Positions 1-6,428 are shown, counted from the stretch's first letter. The stretch: DNA of 11,579 nt from Planctomycetota bacterium (GCA_022573485.1 JACZTW010000102.1:1-11579); one strand, 5' to 3'. Numbers and translations are program-made. The notes: a model not told the origin generated them from the sequence alone.

Positions 1-49
1 TCCTTGGCTTGGTCCGGAGTGCGTCCGTGGGGACCGTCAAAAACCTTCC

Positions 50-93
50 TGACACCTTTTATTGCTTTGACACCTTTTATTGCCTTTTATTGC
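50..93. repeat. Short tandem repeat, 18-bp unit
   Basis: The 16-mer TGACACCTTTTATTGC occurs at 50-65 and again at 68-83, a period of 18, followed by a partial third copy (CCTTTTATTGC, 83-93). It lies immediately downstream of the stop codon of the minus-strand HNH-like gene. Read on the minus strand the unit contains AAAAGGTGTCA. Motifs of this look are often seen near REP or Y1-transposase-related repeats, but that link is only an impression. No T-run hairpin is visible, so it is not a clear terminator. Confidence 0.7.
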
Positions 94-102
94 TTTACGA
101 AA

Positions 103-918
103 CTAATTCCCAAACGGATCCAGGATTTCTTCATTGGGAAACGGGAATTCAAGTTCGGTGGACACGGTTGCGGTAGCTGGTCTGCCGGCCTTCGGACCGT
201 AGAATCCGACGCATCCCCGGTTCGGATAACCGGCTAGTTCACCAAATCGTTGCCAATCATATATTTTGAGCCCAAATATGCAGATCGGCTGTCCATCATC
301 CAGTTGAGACCAAACACAGTCGTAGCTGCACTTTCCGTTTTGAGACAAAACTTGGTCTGTATTCTTTGCCACTCGGTTCTGTTTGAGGACTCTTGAAAAA
401 AGTGCGTGTTGATTCAGGCTCTGGTCAGTCATCAAGAGTCTGTTGAATTCGTCGGTTGGGGATCCGGTATCCCCGTCCAGCTGGGCTCCCCTCAGCGGAG
501 GATGAAATGCATTAGCCGTGTCGGACGGCAACCATTCATGATAAAGAGCTGCGTGAAAGGCTCGGACACACCGTCGAATGAACTGGTGAATATTGAGATC
601 TTTCGTAATCGTCACGACCTGACCGTTGACTTCCACGACAGTTGCATCCAGCTTTCGGTAGCCCGGATTTATGGGGCGACCGTGGATCTGGTCGATCAGC
701 TGCCCCAGTAATTGATCAGAGGCATGTTCCTTGGCATTGCAGGCAACATGCGTTGATAAGATGAGCGGAACATCGCGATCCTCTTTGAGGAAGAGCGCGG
801 ACGCCGGAACGTGATCACGGTTAATGTTACTGCCTGCCTTAAATTCTCCCCCACATAGGTAGCAGAATGGCAAATTCTGCACCTTCCGAAAATCTTGCTG
901 TTTGATGAGGCTCGGCAC
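103..918 (-). CDS. HNH-type nuclease-like protein
   Basis: This encodes a 271-residue protein with a zinc-binding HNH-like core at its N-terminus: C19-x2-C22, then D35-H36-V37-P38, then H57-x2-C60-N61. This spacing (CxxC, DHxxP, HxxCN) is typical of HNH endonuclease families in which the paired cysteines hold a structural zinc and the DH pair takes part in phosphodiester cleavage. Residues from about 100 on match nothing I recognise and may bind substrate or a partner. There is no signal peptide or membrane segment, so a cytoplasmic location is likely. The start is GTG at 918. An in-frame stop lies about 20 codons upstream with no ATG between, and a later start would come close to or remove the cysteines. 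No good Shine-Dalgarno sequence is visible; instead GAGAG and CTCTC flank the start region as a small hairpin. The gene stands alone among repeats, which fits an accessory or defence-type gene, but no partner such as a methylase is in the window. The fold is fairly sure; the biological role is unknown. Confidence 0.72.
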   Translation of the reverse strand: MPSLIKQQDFRKVQNLPFCYLCGGEFKAGSNINRDHVPASALFLKEDRDVPLILSTHVACNAKEHASDQLLGQLIDQIHGRPINPGYRKLDATVVEVNGQVVTITKDLNIHQFIRRCVRAFHAALYHEWLPSDTANAFHPPLRGAQLDGDTGSPTDEFNRLLMTDQSLNQHALFSRVLKQNRVAKNTDQVLSQNGKCSYDCVWSQLDDGQPICIFGLKIYDWQRFGELAGYPNRGCVGFYGPKAGRPATATVSTELEFPFPNEEILDPFGN

Positions 919-975
919 GAGAGAAAACCCCGCTCTCGCCGGATTGTGAGTGAATCTACCTCACATTGCAGCCAA

Positions 976-1042
976 GTAGGTCGGGTCCTCGACCCAACCA
1001 CTTTCGCGTGCGAAGGCATGTCGGGTCGAGGACCCGACCTAC
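976..1042. repeat. REPIN-like double palindrome
   Basis: Two perfect 20-bp arms face each other: GTAGGTCGGGTCCTCGACCC (976-995) and its reverse complement (1023-1042). Each arm is itself a small hairpin (GGGTC-CTC-GACCC and GGGTC-GAG-GACCC). The 27-base centre contains a third hairpin, TTCGC-GT-GCGAA (1003-1014). Two inverted palindromic units around a short spacer is the architecture of REPINs, which are moved by REP-associated tyrosine transposases. No such transposase is in this window, so the assignment rests on structure alone. Confidence 0.65.
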
Positions 1043-1558
1043 GAAACTGCATTCTACTGATTGTTGTGAACAGTGCCCACACTACAGTCTGCACGCTGAT
1101 CGCCCGAGCAGCGCGTTTTGAACGATCACCCGGCAAGTTAACCATGAGGGAGCGCTATGCGAATGCGGTATGCGCGGGCTGACGCGTGAAGAGCGAATCG
1201 TGAAGCGTGAAGAGCCGGAACCGGCGAAACGTGTAGCGCCAAACGAAGCCAAACTTCGCGCAAGGGCAAGGCCGGGAATGGGAAGGGGCTGAAAGGACGA
1301 AGTACAAAGTACGAAGGACGAAAGGGAATGGGGAAAGTCAATGCAAGAGGACCGGGAAGAGGGAGCAGGGAATGCGGAGTTCGGATTGCGGAATGGGGAT
1401 CAGGAGAAGGAATCACGGTTTGACAGGCAAACAGCAAGCGAGTCGGGAAAACCGTATTGGCCAAACGAAGCCAACTTGCCGCAAGATCAACGTGGCGTTT
1501 ATGATGCGTTGCATGTTGCGCCTTTTGGCGTAGGGGATGGTATGCGACATCAGAGGCA

Positions 1559-1665
1559 CGACCGTCAGGGAGTGCTTATGCTGAGGTTGGGCGAGGACAT
1601 CCGGGTTGGGCGTGGAACGCTCCCTGACGGTCGCGTCTCTGATCGGGTGCTCCCTCGCGGTCGCG
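1559..1665. repeat. Inverted plus direct repeat of a CTCCCTGACGGTCG motif
   Basis: The 14-mer CGACCGTCAGGGAG (1559-1572) is perfectly inverted as CTCCCTGACGGTCG (1620-1633). A diverged direct copy, GCTCCCTCGCGGTCGCG, follows at 1649-1665. A related motif, ACCATGAGGGAGCG, is near 1141. The family is thus present in both orientations within 530 bases. No gene is associated with it. Confidence 0.6.
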
Positions 1666-1776
1666 TTTGCGTGGGTTCAATTCCGCATTCCGAATTCCGC
1701 ACTCCGCATTCGGATCGCGCTCCCCTGCGGGTCGCCGCTAAACGGAGAACCTGCTGCCTACCATCTACCGTTTACT

Positions 1777-1806
1777 GGGTACCGGGTACTGAGTACCGGG
1801 TACCGG
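1777..1806. repeat. GGTACC-rich repeat beside the flagellin stop
   Basis: TACCGGGTAC occurs twice with a 14-base period (1780-1789 and 1794-1803), and GGTACT-G-AGTACC can pair locally. It ends about ten bases from the flagellin stop codon. On the minus strand it would be transcribed at the 3' end of the flagellin mRNA and could fold, but there is no T-run after it, so a Rho-independent terminator is not supported. Confidence 0.5.
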
Positions 1807-1814
1807 CTACTGAT

Positions 1815-3251
1815 CTACCCCCCGATCAACTGCAGGACGGCGGTTGGAATCTGGTTGGCAATAGACAGCACTTGAATCGAACTCTGGACCAGGATCTGTG
1901 CCAGCGTCAGTTTCGAGATTTCCTCGGCCATGTCCGCGTCGCGCAGCATCGATTCCGAAGCCGAGACGTTTTCGAACGCGACGCTCATGCTGTTGATGTT
2001 CGTTTCGACGACGTTTTTCTGAAACGCGCCCAAACGGCCGCGCATGGTGGCGATCTGGTTGACGGCGTTGGCGGCTATGATTTCGGCGTTGGTGAAGTTG
2101 CCCCCGGCCACTTCGTTGGCGCCGCCGGACTTGAGCGTGCTCAAGAACCCATCGACGGCATTGCCGAGGTTCGTGGTCGAGATCGACGGAATACCGAGGT
2201 TCACTTGCCCGGCACCGGTGATCGACGGGCTGATCTGGAACCGAGCCCCGCCACCCGTAATGGCCATCGTCGATGCCGAAACCGTCTGCGTCGCGAATCC
2301 GGAGGTCAGCGACAGCTCGATGTCGATGGCCGTGGTTCGCAGTGTCGCTTCCAAGCCATCCGTCTTGGCAGTCTGGCCGTTGATCAAGACGCCGACATCC
2401 ACTCCGAAATCGGTCGTGCTCTGGCCCGCTGCCGTCGTGAAAGTCCCCGTTATGGTCCGAACGGTGACAAACTCGTCGTCTCCGAACTTTTGGCTGTTCA
2501 ACACGACGGACGAAGTGCCGGAGGTTCCGCCCATCGCGGCGGTCACGCCCGTCAGCGACGTGAAATTGTTGATCGCTGCGACGACGGCCGACAGGTTCGT
2601 CCCGCTCGCAAAACTGATCGTCTCGGTGCCCAGATTTCCCGACACTTCGATGGTCACCGCGGAAGCCAGACCAGCTGCCGACCCCCGATTGAACGTGGCC
2701 GTCCCAAGTTCTGCGGAGTTCGTCACCTGCACGTTCACGGTCACGGTGCCATTGTCGGGCAACCGCGCACCGAAGATCCGAGTGTTTGCGATCTGCGTGA
2801 TCGTTTGTCCGGAAATCGTGTAACCGATGGAGCCGTCCAGCAGTTTCTGCCCGGCGAACTGGGTCGTGTTTGCAATGCGATTGATGCTCTCAAGGATAGA
2901 ATCGAGTTGCAGTTGATTGGCCGCCACTTCGTCGGGCGAGAGTGCGCCCTCGTTCGAAGTCGCCACTATGAGGCTGCGCACCTCCAGGAGGAGCGTCGAA
3001 ACCTCGTTGAGTGCCCCTTCGGCCACCGACAGTACGTTGATCGTTCTCTGCGAGTTGGCGATGGCCTGTGTGATGCCGTTGAGTTCACTGCGCAACCGTT
3101 CAGAGGCGATCAGGCCCGCGGGGTCGTCCTTGCCGCGATTGATGCGCAAGCCTGTGCTGAGTCGCTCGAGCCTCAGCGATAAGTTGGCTTGGTTTCTGCC
3201 GAGTCGGGTTAGAGCCCGAACGGCCTCGATGTTGGTGTTGATGCGGCTCAT
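1815..3251 (-). CDS. fliC: Flagellin (flagellar filament protein)
   Basis: This is the main filament subunit, exported through the flagellar type III system and polymerised outside the cell. The 478-residue product has both conserved ends. The N-terminal D0/D1 part runs from residue 1 to about 142 and includes ERLSTGLRINRGKDDPAG (29-46) and the NRIANTTQFAGQKLLDG stretch (124-140). The C-terminal part, about 385-478, includes FENVSASESMLRDADMAEE (426-444) and ends NQIPTAVLQLIGG. The variable middle (about 145-370) is rich in Thr, Ser, Gly and Val, and around 198-265 resembles the flagellin hook IN motif. Length is within the usual range. The start is ATG with a strong AGGGAGG (3258-3264) six bases upstream. 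I could not find a convincing sigma-28 promoter in the 380-base spacer upstream. No FliS, FliD or FlaG gene is adjacent. A short flagellin-like gene lies upstream on the same strand. Confidence 0.97.
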   Translation of the reverse strand: MSRINTNIEAVRALTRLGRNQANLSLRLERLSTGLRINRGKDDPAGLIASERLRSELNGITQAIANSQRTINVLSVAEGALNEVSTLLLEVRSLIVATSNEGALSPDEVAANQLQLDSILESINRIANTTQFAGQKLLDGSIGYTISGQTITQIANTRIFGARLPDNGTVTVNVQVTNSAELGTATFNRGSAAGLASAVTIEVSGNLGTETISFASGTNLSAVVAAINNFTSLTGVTAAMGGTSGTSSVVLNSQKFGDDEFVTVRTITGTFTTAAGQSTTDFGVDVGVLINGQTAKTDGLEATLRTTAIDIELSLTSGFATQTVSASTMAITGGGARFQISPSITGAGQVNLGIPSISTTNLGNAVDGFLSTLKSGGANEVAGGNFTNAEIIAANAVNQIATMRGRLGAFQKNVVETNINSMSVAFENVSASESMLRDADMAEEISKLTLAQILVQSSIQVLSIANQIPTAVLQLIGG

Positions 3252-3633
3252 GTGGATCCTCCCTGACTACGATGCAAACAGCGATTCAGGCCGTGGCCGG
3301 CGGCTGCCGGATGGGCAATTGTTTCAATCGCCGCCCGGCATCGGGATCGCTGTTCGTTTCCCTCGCGGCGCCACCGTGCGCGGCGATGAGAAACGAGAGA
3401 TTACCAACAGGTTCGCGGATCAACTGGAATCGACCATGCGTCCGCTAAACAAGCTGGCAACAGCTAGTTCGTCGTATGTACGCATTGTGTTTAAGTAATT
3501 CCGCAGCGTTGGAACGGAAGGAGTGCTTATTGGACTTAGCCCTGAGGCTGCGGCGGTGTCGTGGGGCCTGGCGCTGGCGGGAAGCGGCCGGCGTCCGATA
3601 AGATCACGTTCCGCTCGCGGGGGCGAACGTCTC
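3252..3633. other. Spacer between the two flagellin-type genes
   Basis: The stretch of 382 bases holds no gene. It is the leader region of the flagellin gene. On the minus strand TAAA (complement of 3490-3493) is followed about 13 bases later by CGACGAA, a poor match to a sigma-28 site. A six-base inverted repeat, ACGTTC/GAACGT around 3607-3631, lies just after the stop of the small upstream gene, without a T-run. Neither is strong enough to call as a promoter or terminator. Confidence 0.5.
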
Positions 3634-4047
3634 TCAACTGCGCTTCCGTGAAATGCAATTGATGTGTGGGCGAAGTGGTGTCAGACTCAGTATTTGCGCC
3701 TTCGTCAGTCTTGCGATCTGGAGTGCAAGATCCCGATCATGCGTGGCCGTGTAGGAGGCGCTCATATTCTCCAGGGCCACGCGGACGGCGACGAACCGCT
3801 CGGAGTAGGACCGAACTCCGCTATCGCCAGCCTTTGCAAACTGTTCGATTTGGGCGATTGTGCTGGTGAGACAAATCAGTTCCTTGCCAAAGCCAGCCTG
3901 GCCGTACGATGGTCGAGCCGGACCCGACTCTTTGTTGATCCGGAGGCCGGGAGCCAACTGCTCCAGGAACGTCGTCGATGGCGCGGCGCTGAGGCGTGGA
4001 ATCTGTGCGGCAGTAAGTGATTCCACAATCGTCGACTTGGGTCCCAT
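3634..4047 (-). CDS. Flagellin-like mini-protein or flagellin relic
   Basis: This 137-residue product aligns without gaps to the start of the neighbouring flagellin. GLRIN falls at 34-38 in both; FLEQLAPGLRINK matches RLERLSTGLRINR; and KELICLTSTIA (55-65) matches SELNGITQAIA at the same positions. From about residue 90 it switches to the flagellin C-terminus: VALENMSAS (90-98), D104, D106, and LTKAQIL (114-120) against LTLAQIL. The rest of D1, all of D2, and the terminal NQIPTAVLQLIGG are missing, and the KDDPAG signature is replaced by ESGPAR. The start is ATG at 4047, nine bases after GGAGGT (4057-4062), and the gapless alignment from this Met supports it over the GTG at 4077. It is either a decayed duplicate held open by chance or a specialised small filament or regulatory protein. 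The intact frame and good ribosome site favour expression; the lost signature residues favour decay. Confidence 0.62.
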   Translation of the reverse strand: MGPKSTIVESLTAAQIPRLSAAPSTTFLEQLAPGLRINKESGPARPSYGQAGFGKELICLTSTIAQIEQFAKAGDSGVRSYSERFVAVRVALENMSASYTATHDRDLALQIARLTKAQILSLTPLRPHINCISRKRS

Positions 4048-4056
4048 CCGAGGAGC

Positions 4057-4062
4057 ACCTCC
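4057..4062 (-). promoter_or_regulatory. Ribosome binding site that fixes the mini-flagellin start
   Basis: GGAGGT on the minus strand is nine bases before the ATG at 4047. It lies inside the frame if the upstream GTG (4077) is used instead, which argues for the ATG. Confidence 0.6.
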
Positions 4063-4254
4063 GTATGCTTCTGTCACCGGTCATCCTTGACTGTCCCGCG
4101 TGCGGGCCTGGTGTACGCATCTCGAATCGACCCAGCGCCGGCGTCCCGTTAGCTTATTCACCCACTCGGACGTGACCGCCCGGCCACGTTTCCGATAAGT
4201 CCTGTCGCGGGCTCCGTGGCCAAGCTCACTGCCGCCCAGTCCGACGAAAGCGGC

Positions 4255-4296
4255 CGCCAGGACTGACGAACCGGTGTCGTTCGCCGGTTCCTGGCG
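4255..4296. repeat. Bulged hairpin
   Basis: CGCCAG (4255-4260) pairs with CTGGCG (4291-4296), and GAACCGG (4268-4274) pairs with CCGGTTC (4284-4290). The 5' side has a seven-base bulge and the loop is nine bases. It is not followed by a T-run. Confidence 0.6.
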
Positions 4297-4400
4297 TCGT
4301 GTCGCTTACGGAGCCGGCCGGGCTTGCCCCTTGGCAAGCAAATGACGACCGACTCCCAATCTGGTCCAGGCTTCCATTCCCACCCCATCTTAGCCAACGC

Positions 4401-4443
4401 CAACAACCACGAGGCCGCCGGTTTTTGGCCTTTGTGGTTGTTG
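4401..4443. repeat. Long two-stem hairpin before the PTS IIA gene
   Basis: CAACAACCAC (4401-4410) is perfectly inverted as GTGGTTGTTG (4434-4443). Inside it AGGCC (4412-4416) pairs with GGCCT (4427-4431), giving a long stem with a ten-base loop. A second GGCCTTTGT follows at 4470-4478 within the palindrome AAAGGCCTTT (4467-4476), so AGGCC has two possible partners. That allows alternative folds in a plus-strand transcript. Regulation by it is only an inference. Confidence 0.65.
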
Positions 4444-4506
4444 AATTGAAAGGAGTGAGTAGACTGAAAGGCCTTTGTAAATTGGCGTGGGAGCCTCAGA
4501 GAAGCC

Positions 4507-4962
4507 ATGAAACTGACTGACATACTCACCTCGGACCGCATTGTCGCCCGGATGGAGGTTTCCGACAAGTCGGAAGCCATCCGAACGCTGGTGCGACTGG
4601 TCGCCGCTTCGGGCAAGTGCAGTGACGAAGAGAAACTGCTCAAGGCGGTGTTCGATCGTGAGGCGATCCGATCGACCGGCATCGGCCATGGCTTGGCGGT
4701 TCCGCACGGCAAGTGCGCGTGTTGCGACGAATTGGTGATGGCTCTGGGGAGGCCGATCCCACCGATCGATTTTGAGAGCAAGGATGGCCGGCCGGCGGAG
4801 ATCGTGGTGTTGCTCGGCAGTCCGATCGATCAGACGGGACCTCATGTGCAGGCTTTGGCGCGGATCAGCCGGCTGATGCTCATGGACGGCTTCCGCTCAG
4901 CCATTGCGAGCGCCGATGATGCCGAGGCCATATTCGAAATCATCTCAAAAGCAGAGGTCTGA
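4507..4962 (+). CDS. ptsN: PTS fructose/nitrogen-type EIIA protein (PtsN-like)
   Basis: This is a 151-residue single-domain cytoplasmic phosphotransfer protein of the fructose/mannitol/Ntr EIIA family. The phosphorylation motif is GIGHGLAVPHGK (58-69), with H67 the expected phospho-acceptor. The usual Asn of the GxGNG part is His here (H61), a common variation. A second conserved His lies in the GPHVQALARIS segment in the C-terminal half. Length matches stand-alone EIIA-Ntr proteins, which regulate potassium, nitrogen or stress responses rather than carrying a sugar. No EIIB/EIIC, HPr or EI gene is next to it, which favours a regulatory role. The start is ATG at 4507. The Shine-Dalgarno sequence is weak (AGAG), and no other in-frame start exists before an upstream stop. 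It converges on the L21 gene with 20 bases between stop codons and no obvious terminator. The leader upstream is unusually rich in hairpins. Confidence 0.93.
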   Translation: MKLTDILTSDRIVARMEVSDKSEAIRTLVRLVAASGKCSDEEKLLKAVFDREAIRSTGIGHGLAVPHGKCACCDELVMALGRPIPPIDFESKDGRPAEIVVLLGSPIDQTGPHVQALARISRLMLMDGFRSAIASADDAEAIFEIISKAEV

Positions 4963-4982
4963 TTGTCTCGCGAGTGGAGAGA

Positions 4983-5306
4983 TCAAGTCGTGATGCTGGC
5001 AATCGTCACGCGCAGATACCGCTGGCGGTGTCCCTGCTTCCGGCGATAGCCCTTGCGACGCTTAAACTTGACCACAGTGATCTTGTCGTCTTTGATTTCG
5101 CCATTGATCCGAGCGACCACTTTGGCACCCTCCAGCCAAGGCTGGCCAATCTTGGTGGAGCCTTCCTGCTGCTCGTCACCGACGAGAAGGACACGATTGA
5201 ACTCGATTGTCTCTGCGCCATCGGGCACGTCGCGGAGATCGACATCGATGACGTCGTTTTGCTTGACCCGAAACTGCCGCCCACTATCTTCAACGATTGC
5301 GTACAA
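4983..5306 (-). CDS. rplU: 50S ribosomal protein L21
   Basis: The 107-residue product is a normal-length L21, a 23S rRNA-binding protein of the large subunit. It starts MYAIVEDSGRQFRV and carries the basic family signature KFKRRKGYRRKQGHRQRYLRV (from residue 80). The start codon is TTG at 5306. No ATG is available at this position, the protein family begins exactly here, and GAGGAG (5316-5321, minus strand) sits nine bases upstream. In most bacteria rplU is followed directly by rpmA (L27). Here the next gene downstream is the convergent PTS IIA gene, so L27 must be elsewhere. The next gene upstream on the same strand, 117 bases away, encodes a secreted protein. Confidence 0.97.
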   Translation of the reverse strand: MYAIVEDSGRQFRVKQNDVIDVDLRDVPDGAETIEFNRVLLVGDEQQEGSTKIGQPWLEGAKVVARINGEIKDDKITVVKFKRRKGYRRKQGHRQRYLRVTIASITT

Positions 5307-5315
5307 GGTTCTAAA

Positions 5316-5321
5316 CTCCTC
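5316..5321 (-). promoter_or_regulatory. Ribosome binding site for the TTG-started rplU
   Basis: GAGGAG on the minus strand is nine bases before TTG (5304-5306). It decides the start because the family N-terminus begins at this unusual codon. Confidence 0.7.
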
Positions 5322-5423
5322 TGTCCTGGGTGCATGAAACCGCTCAGCTTAGCTTGGTGTGCCGAGCATTGCAAGGCTGCAATCCGGGAGGTCGGCCCCG
5401 CCGGACACTCCCCGCTGGCCGGA

Positions 5424-6383
5424 TCACTTGATGTTGCCGTCTCCTCGCCGGATCCTGAAGCGACGGATGAGCATGTAGTTCCGGGCGCCATGTACGGTCA
5501 ATTCGCCGGAAACCACGAAAATCGGACTCTGATTCGCACCTACCGACAGATCCTCCATACTTCCGAGCGACAAGTTCGGCAGGAGTCGGACAGGGGCGTC
5601 CGCCGGTGTGTCACTGTTCGATTCGAAAACAAACACCCACCAATCTGATTCTCGCGCCAGCCGACCGACCCGGCCGGAAACGCGAGTGCCCTCGTGCAAA
5701 AGGCTGCTGCTGCCACGAGCGAGCGCCGAAGGACGTTGGCCCGGCGCGGGCGTACTCGCATCCTGAGATTCCGATTCGTCCGACGACGGCCTGAGCGGTC
5801 GCACGGTTGACGCGTCTCGCTCAAGCTGCTCCAAAATACTCAACTCCGAAGTTGAATCCGACTCTTGGCTGCCGGTCACCGGCGGTGCTGCGGATCGCCG
5901 ACTCAGGATCGTCACGTTTCCCACCAGGACGTAGTTCTCGCCGCGGTACTCCGTGACCGGCCCGGTAATCCCAAACTCGGCTGCTTCGTTCGACGTGCGG
6001 GCGTAGGTCACCATCTGCCGGAGCTTGGAATTGGGCAATACCTTGACGGGCTTATCCATTTCACCTTCTTGATTCGGCGCGAAGACAAACTCCCACCACT
6101 GCCCGTTTTGGCGAAGCCGGCCAAGCCGTCCTGCGAGCAGAAAATCCTCAGGCCAGAGCAGTTCTCGATCGTCTACGCGGAAGTGATCGAGCGGATCACT
6201 CGCAGGTGGTCCGGGCACCGGACTCGACGGAGCAAGCGGCGCAGCCTTGGGCCGGTCCTGTTCGAGCTCGCTTTCAACCGTTTCTGGATCCGGTCGTTTG
6301 TTCGTTTGCTGACCGGTAGCCGTCTGTTGCCCTAACAGCAAGCCGGCGAATGCCACCACGAGGAGCACAATGCTTTGGTTCAT
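5424..6383 (-). CDS. Secreted protein with two copies of one unknown domain
   Basis: I do not recognise this 319-residue protein. It starts with a signal peptide (MNQSIVLLVVAFAGLLLGQQ, cleavage probably near residue 24), then a Pro-rich linker (about 30-65). Two homologous domains follow. Copy 1 (about 73-162) has GRLGRL at 85-90, WWEFVF at 96-101, PVKVLPNSKL at 112-121 and NYVLV at 150. Copy 2 (about 226-313) has GRVGRL at 237-242, WWVFVF at 248-253, PVRLLPNLSL at 264-273 and NYMLI at 302. The distance from GRxGRL to NY is 65 residues in both, so this is a clean internal duplication of a beta-rich domain. The acidic, Ser-rich linker between copies (about 165-225) is likely flexible. The start is ATG with GAGGA eight bases upstream. 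It is probably periplasmic or surface-exposed. Its closeness to rplU probably does not reflect function. Confidence 0.85.
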   Translation of the reverse strand: MNQSIVLLVVAFAGLLLGQQTATGQQTNKRPDPETVESELEQDRPKAAPLAPSSPVPGPPASDPLDHFRVDDRELLWPEDFLLAGRLGRLRQNGQWWEFVFAPNQEGEMDKPVKVLPNSKLRQMVTYARTSNEAAEFGITGPVTEYRGENYVLVGNVTILSRRSAAPPVTGSQESDSTSELSILEQLERDASTVRPLRPSSDESESQDASTPAPGQRPSALARGSSSLLHEGTRVSGRVGRLARESDWWVFVFESNSDTPADAPVRLLPNLSLGSMEDLSVGANQSPIFVVSGELTVHGARNYMLIRRFRIRRGDGNIK

Positions 6384-6428
6384 TTTCTCGTTCCTCAGCC
6401 GCAGGGCGCGATCGTGCGTCTGTTCCGG

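Larger units (their letters stand above)
919..1814. other. Gene-free, repeat-rich spacer
   Basis: About 900 bases have no convincing gene. Open frames exist on both strands, but their translations are low in complexity and follow the repeats. The stretch holds a two-armed palindrome (976-1042) and a series of short repeats between 1138 and 1812: GCGTGAAGAGC twice; a GCCAAACGAAGCCAA repeat (1238-1265 and 1460-1485); a GAATGCGGAGT-type motif near 1372 that returns in inverted form at 1681-1713; an inverted pair at 1559-1572 and 1620-1633; and a TACCGGGTAC direct repeat (1780-1789 and 1794-1803). It lies downstream of the flagellin stop and upstream of the HNH-like gene. It looks like a landing zone for small repeats rather than a regulatory region. 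Confidence 0.7.
4048..4506. other. Hairpin-rich spacer upstream of the PTS IIA gene
   Basis: About 460 bases have no convincing gene. It contains four inverted repeats in series: GGCCACG/CGTGGCC (4182-4188 and 4215-4221); a bulged hairpin (4255-4296); GCTTGCC-CCTT-GGCAAGC (4322-4339); and a long hairpin (4401-4443). A longer-range pairing, GGCTCCGT (4210-4217) with ACGGAGCC (4308-4315), could enclose part of it. The last hairpin ends 63 bases before the IIA start codon. Both flanking genes point away from this spacer, so it must hold their promoters. The density of pairing suggests a structured leader, a small RNA, or a cluster of palindromic repeats. Confidence 0.6.

Noticed and set aside
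919..1814. CRISPR array
   Set aside because: The repeats are short, of several kinds, in both orientations and irregularly spaced; there is no regular repeat-spacer pattern and no cas gene.
1341..3182. 613-codon open frame on the plus strand
   Set aside because: It lies antisense to the flagellin gene, its product is rich in Arg, Asp and Gly with no family features, and its first part follows the repeat-rich spacer. The flagellin on the other strand is certain.
3460..3500. Possible sigma-28 promoter for flagellin (TAAA then CGACGAA on the minus strand)
   Set aside because: The -10 part matches poorly, the spacing is off, and it would give a leader of over 200 bases.
3594..3602. TCCGATAAG, like a sigma-28 -10 element (also at 4191-4199)
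   Set aside because: Both are on the plus strand, while the flagellin-type genes are on the minus strand, and no TAAA lies at the right distance upstream.
4048..4077. Earlier GTG start for the flagellin-like gene
   Set aside because: The ATG at 4047 has a strong ribosome site at proper spacing and aligns from its first residue with the flagellin start.
4158..4845. Minus-strand open frames across the PTS IIA gene and its leader
   Set aside because: They are antisense to the phosphorylation motif region of a well-recognised gene and run through the hairpins without any family-like sequence.
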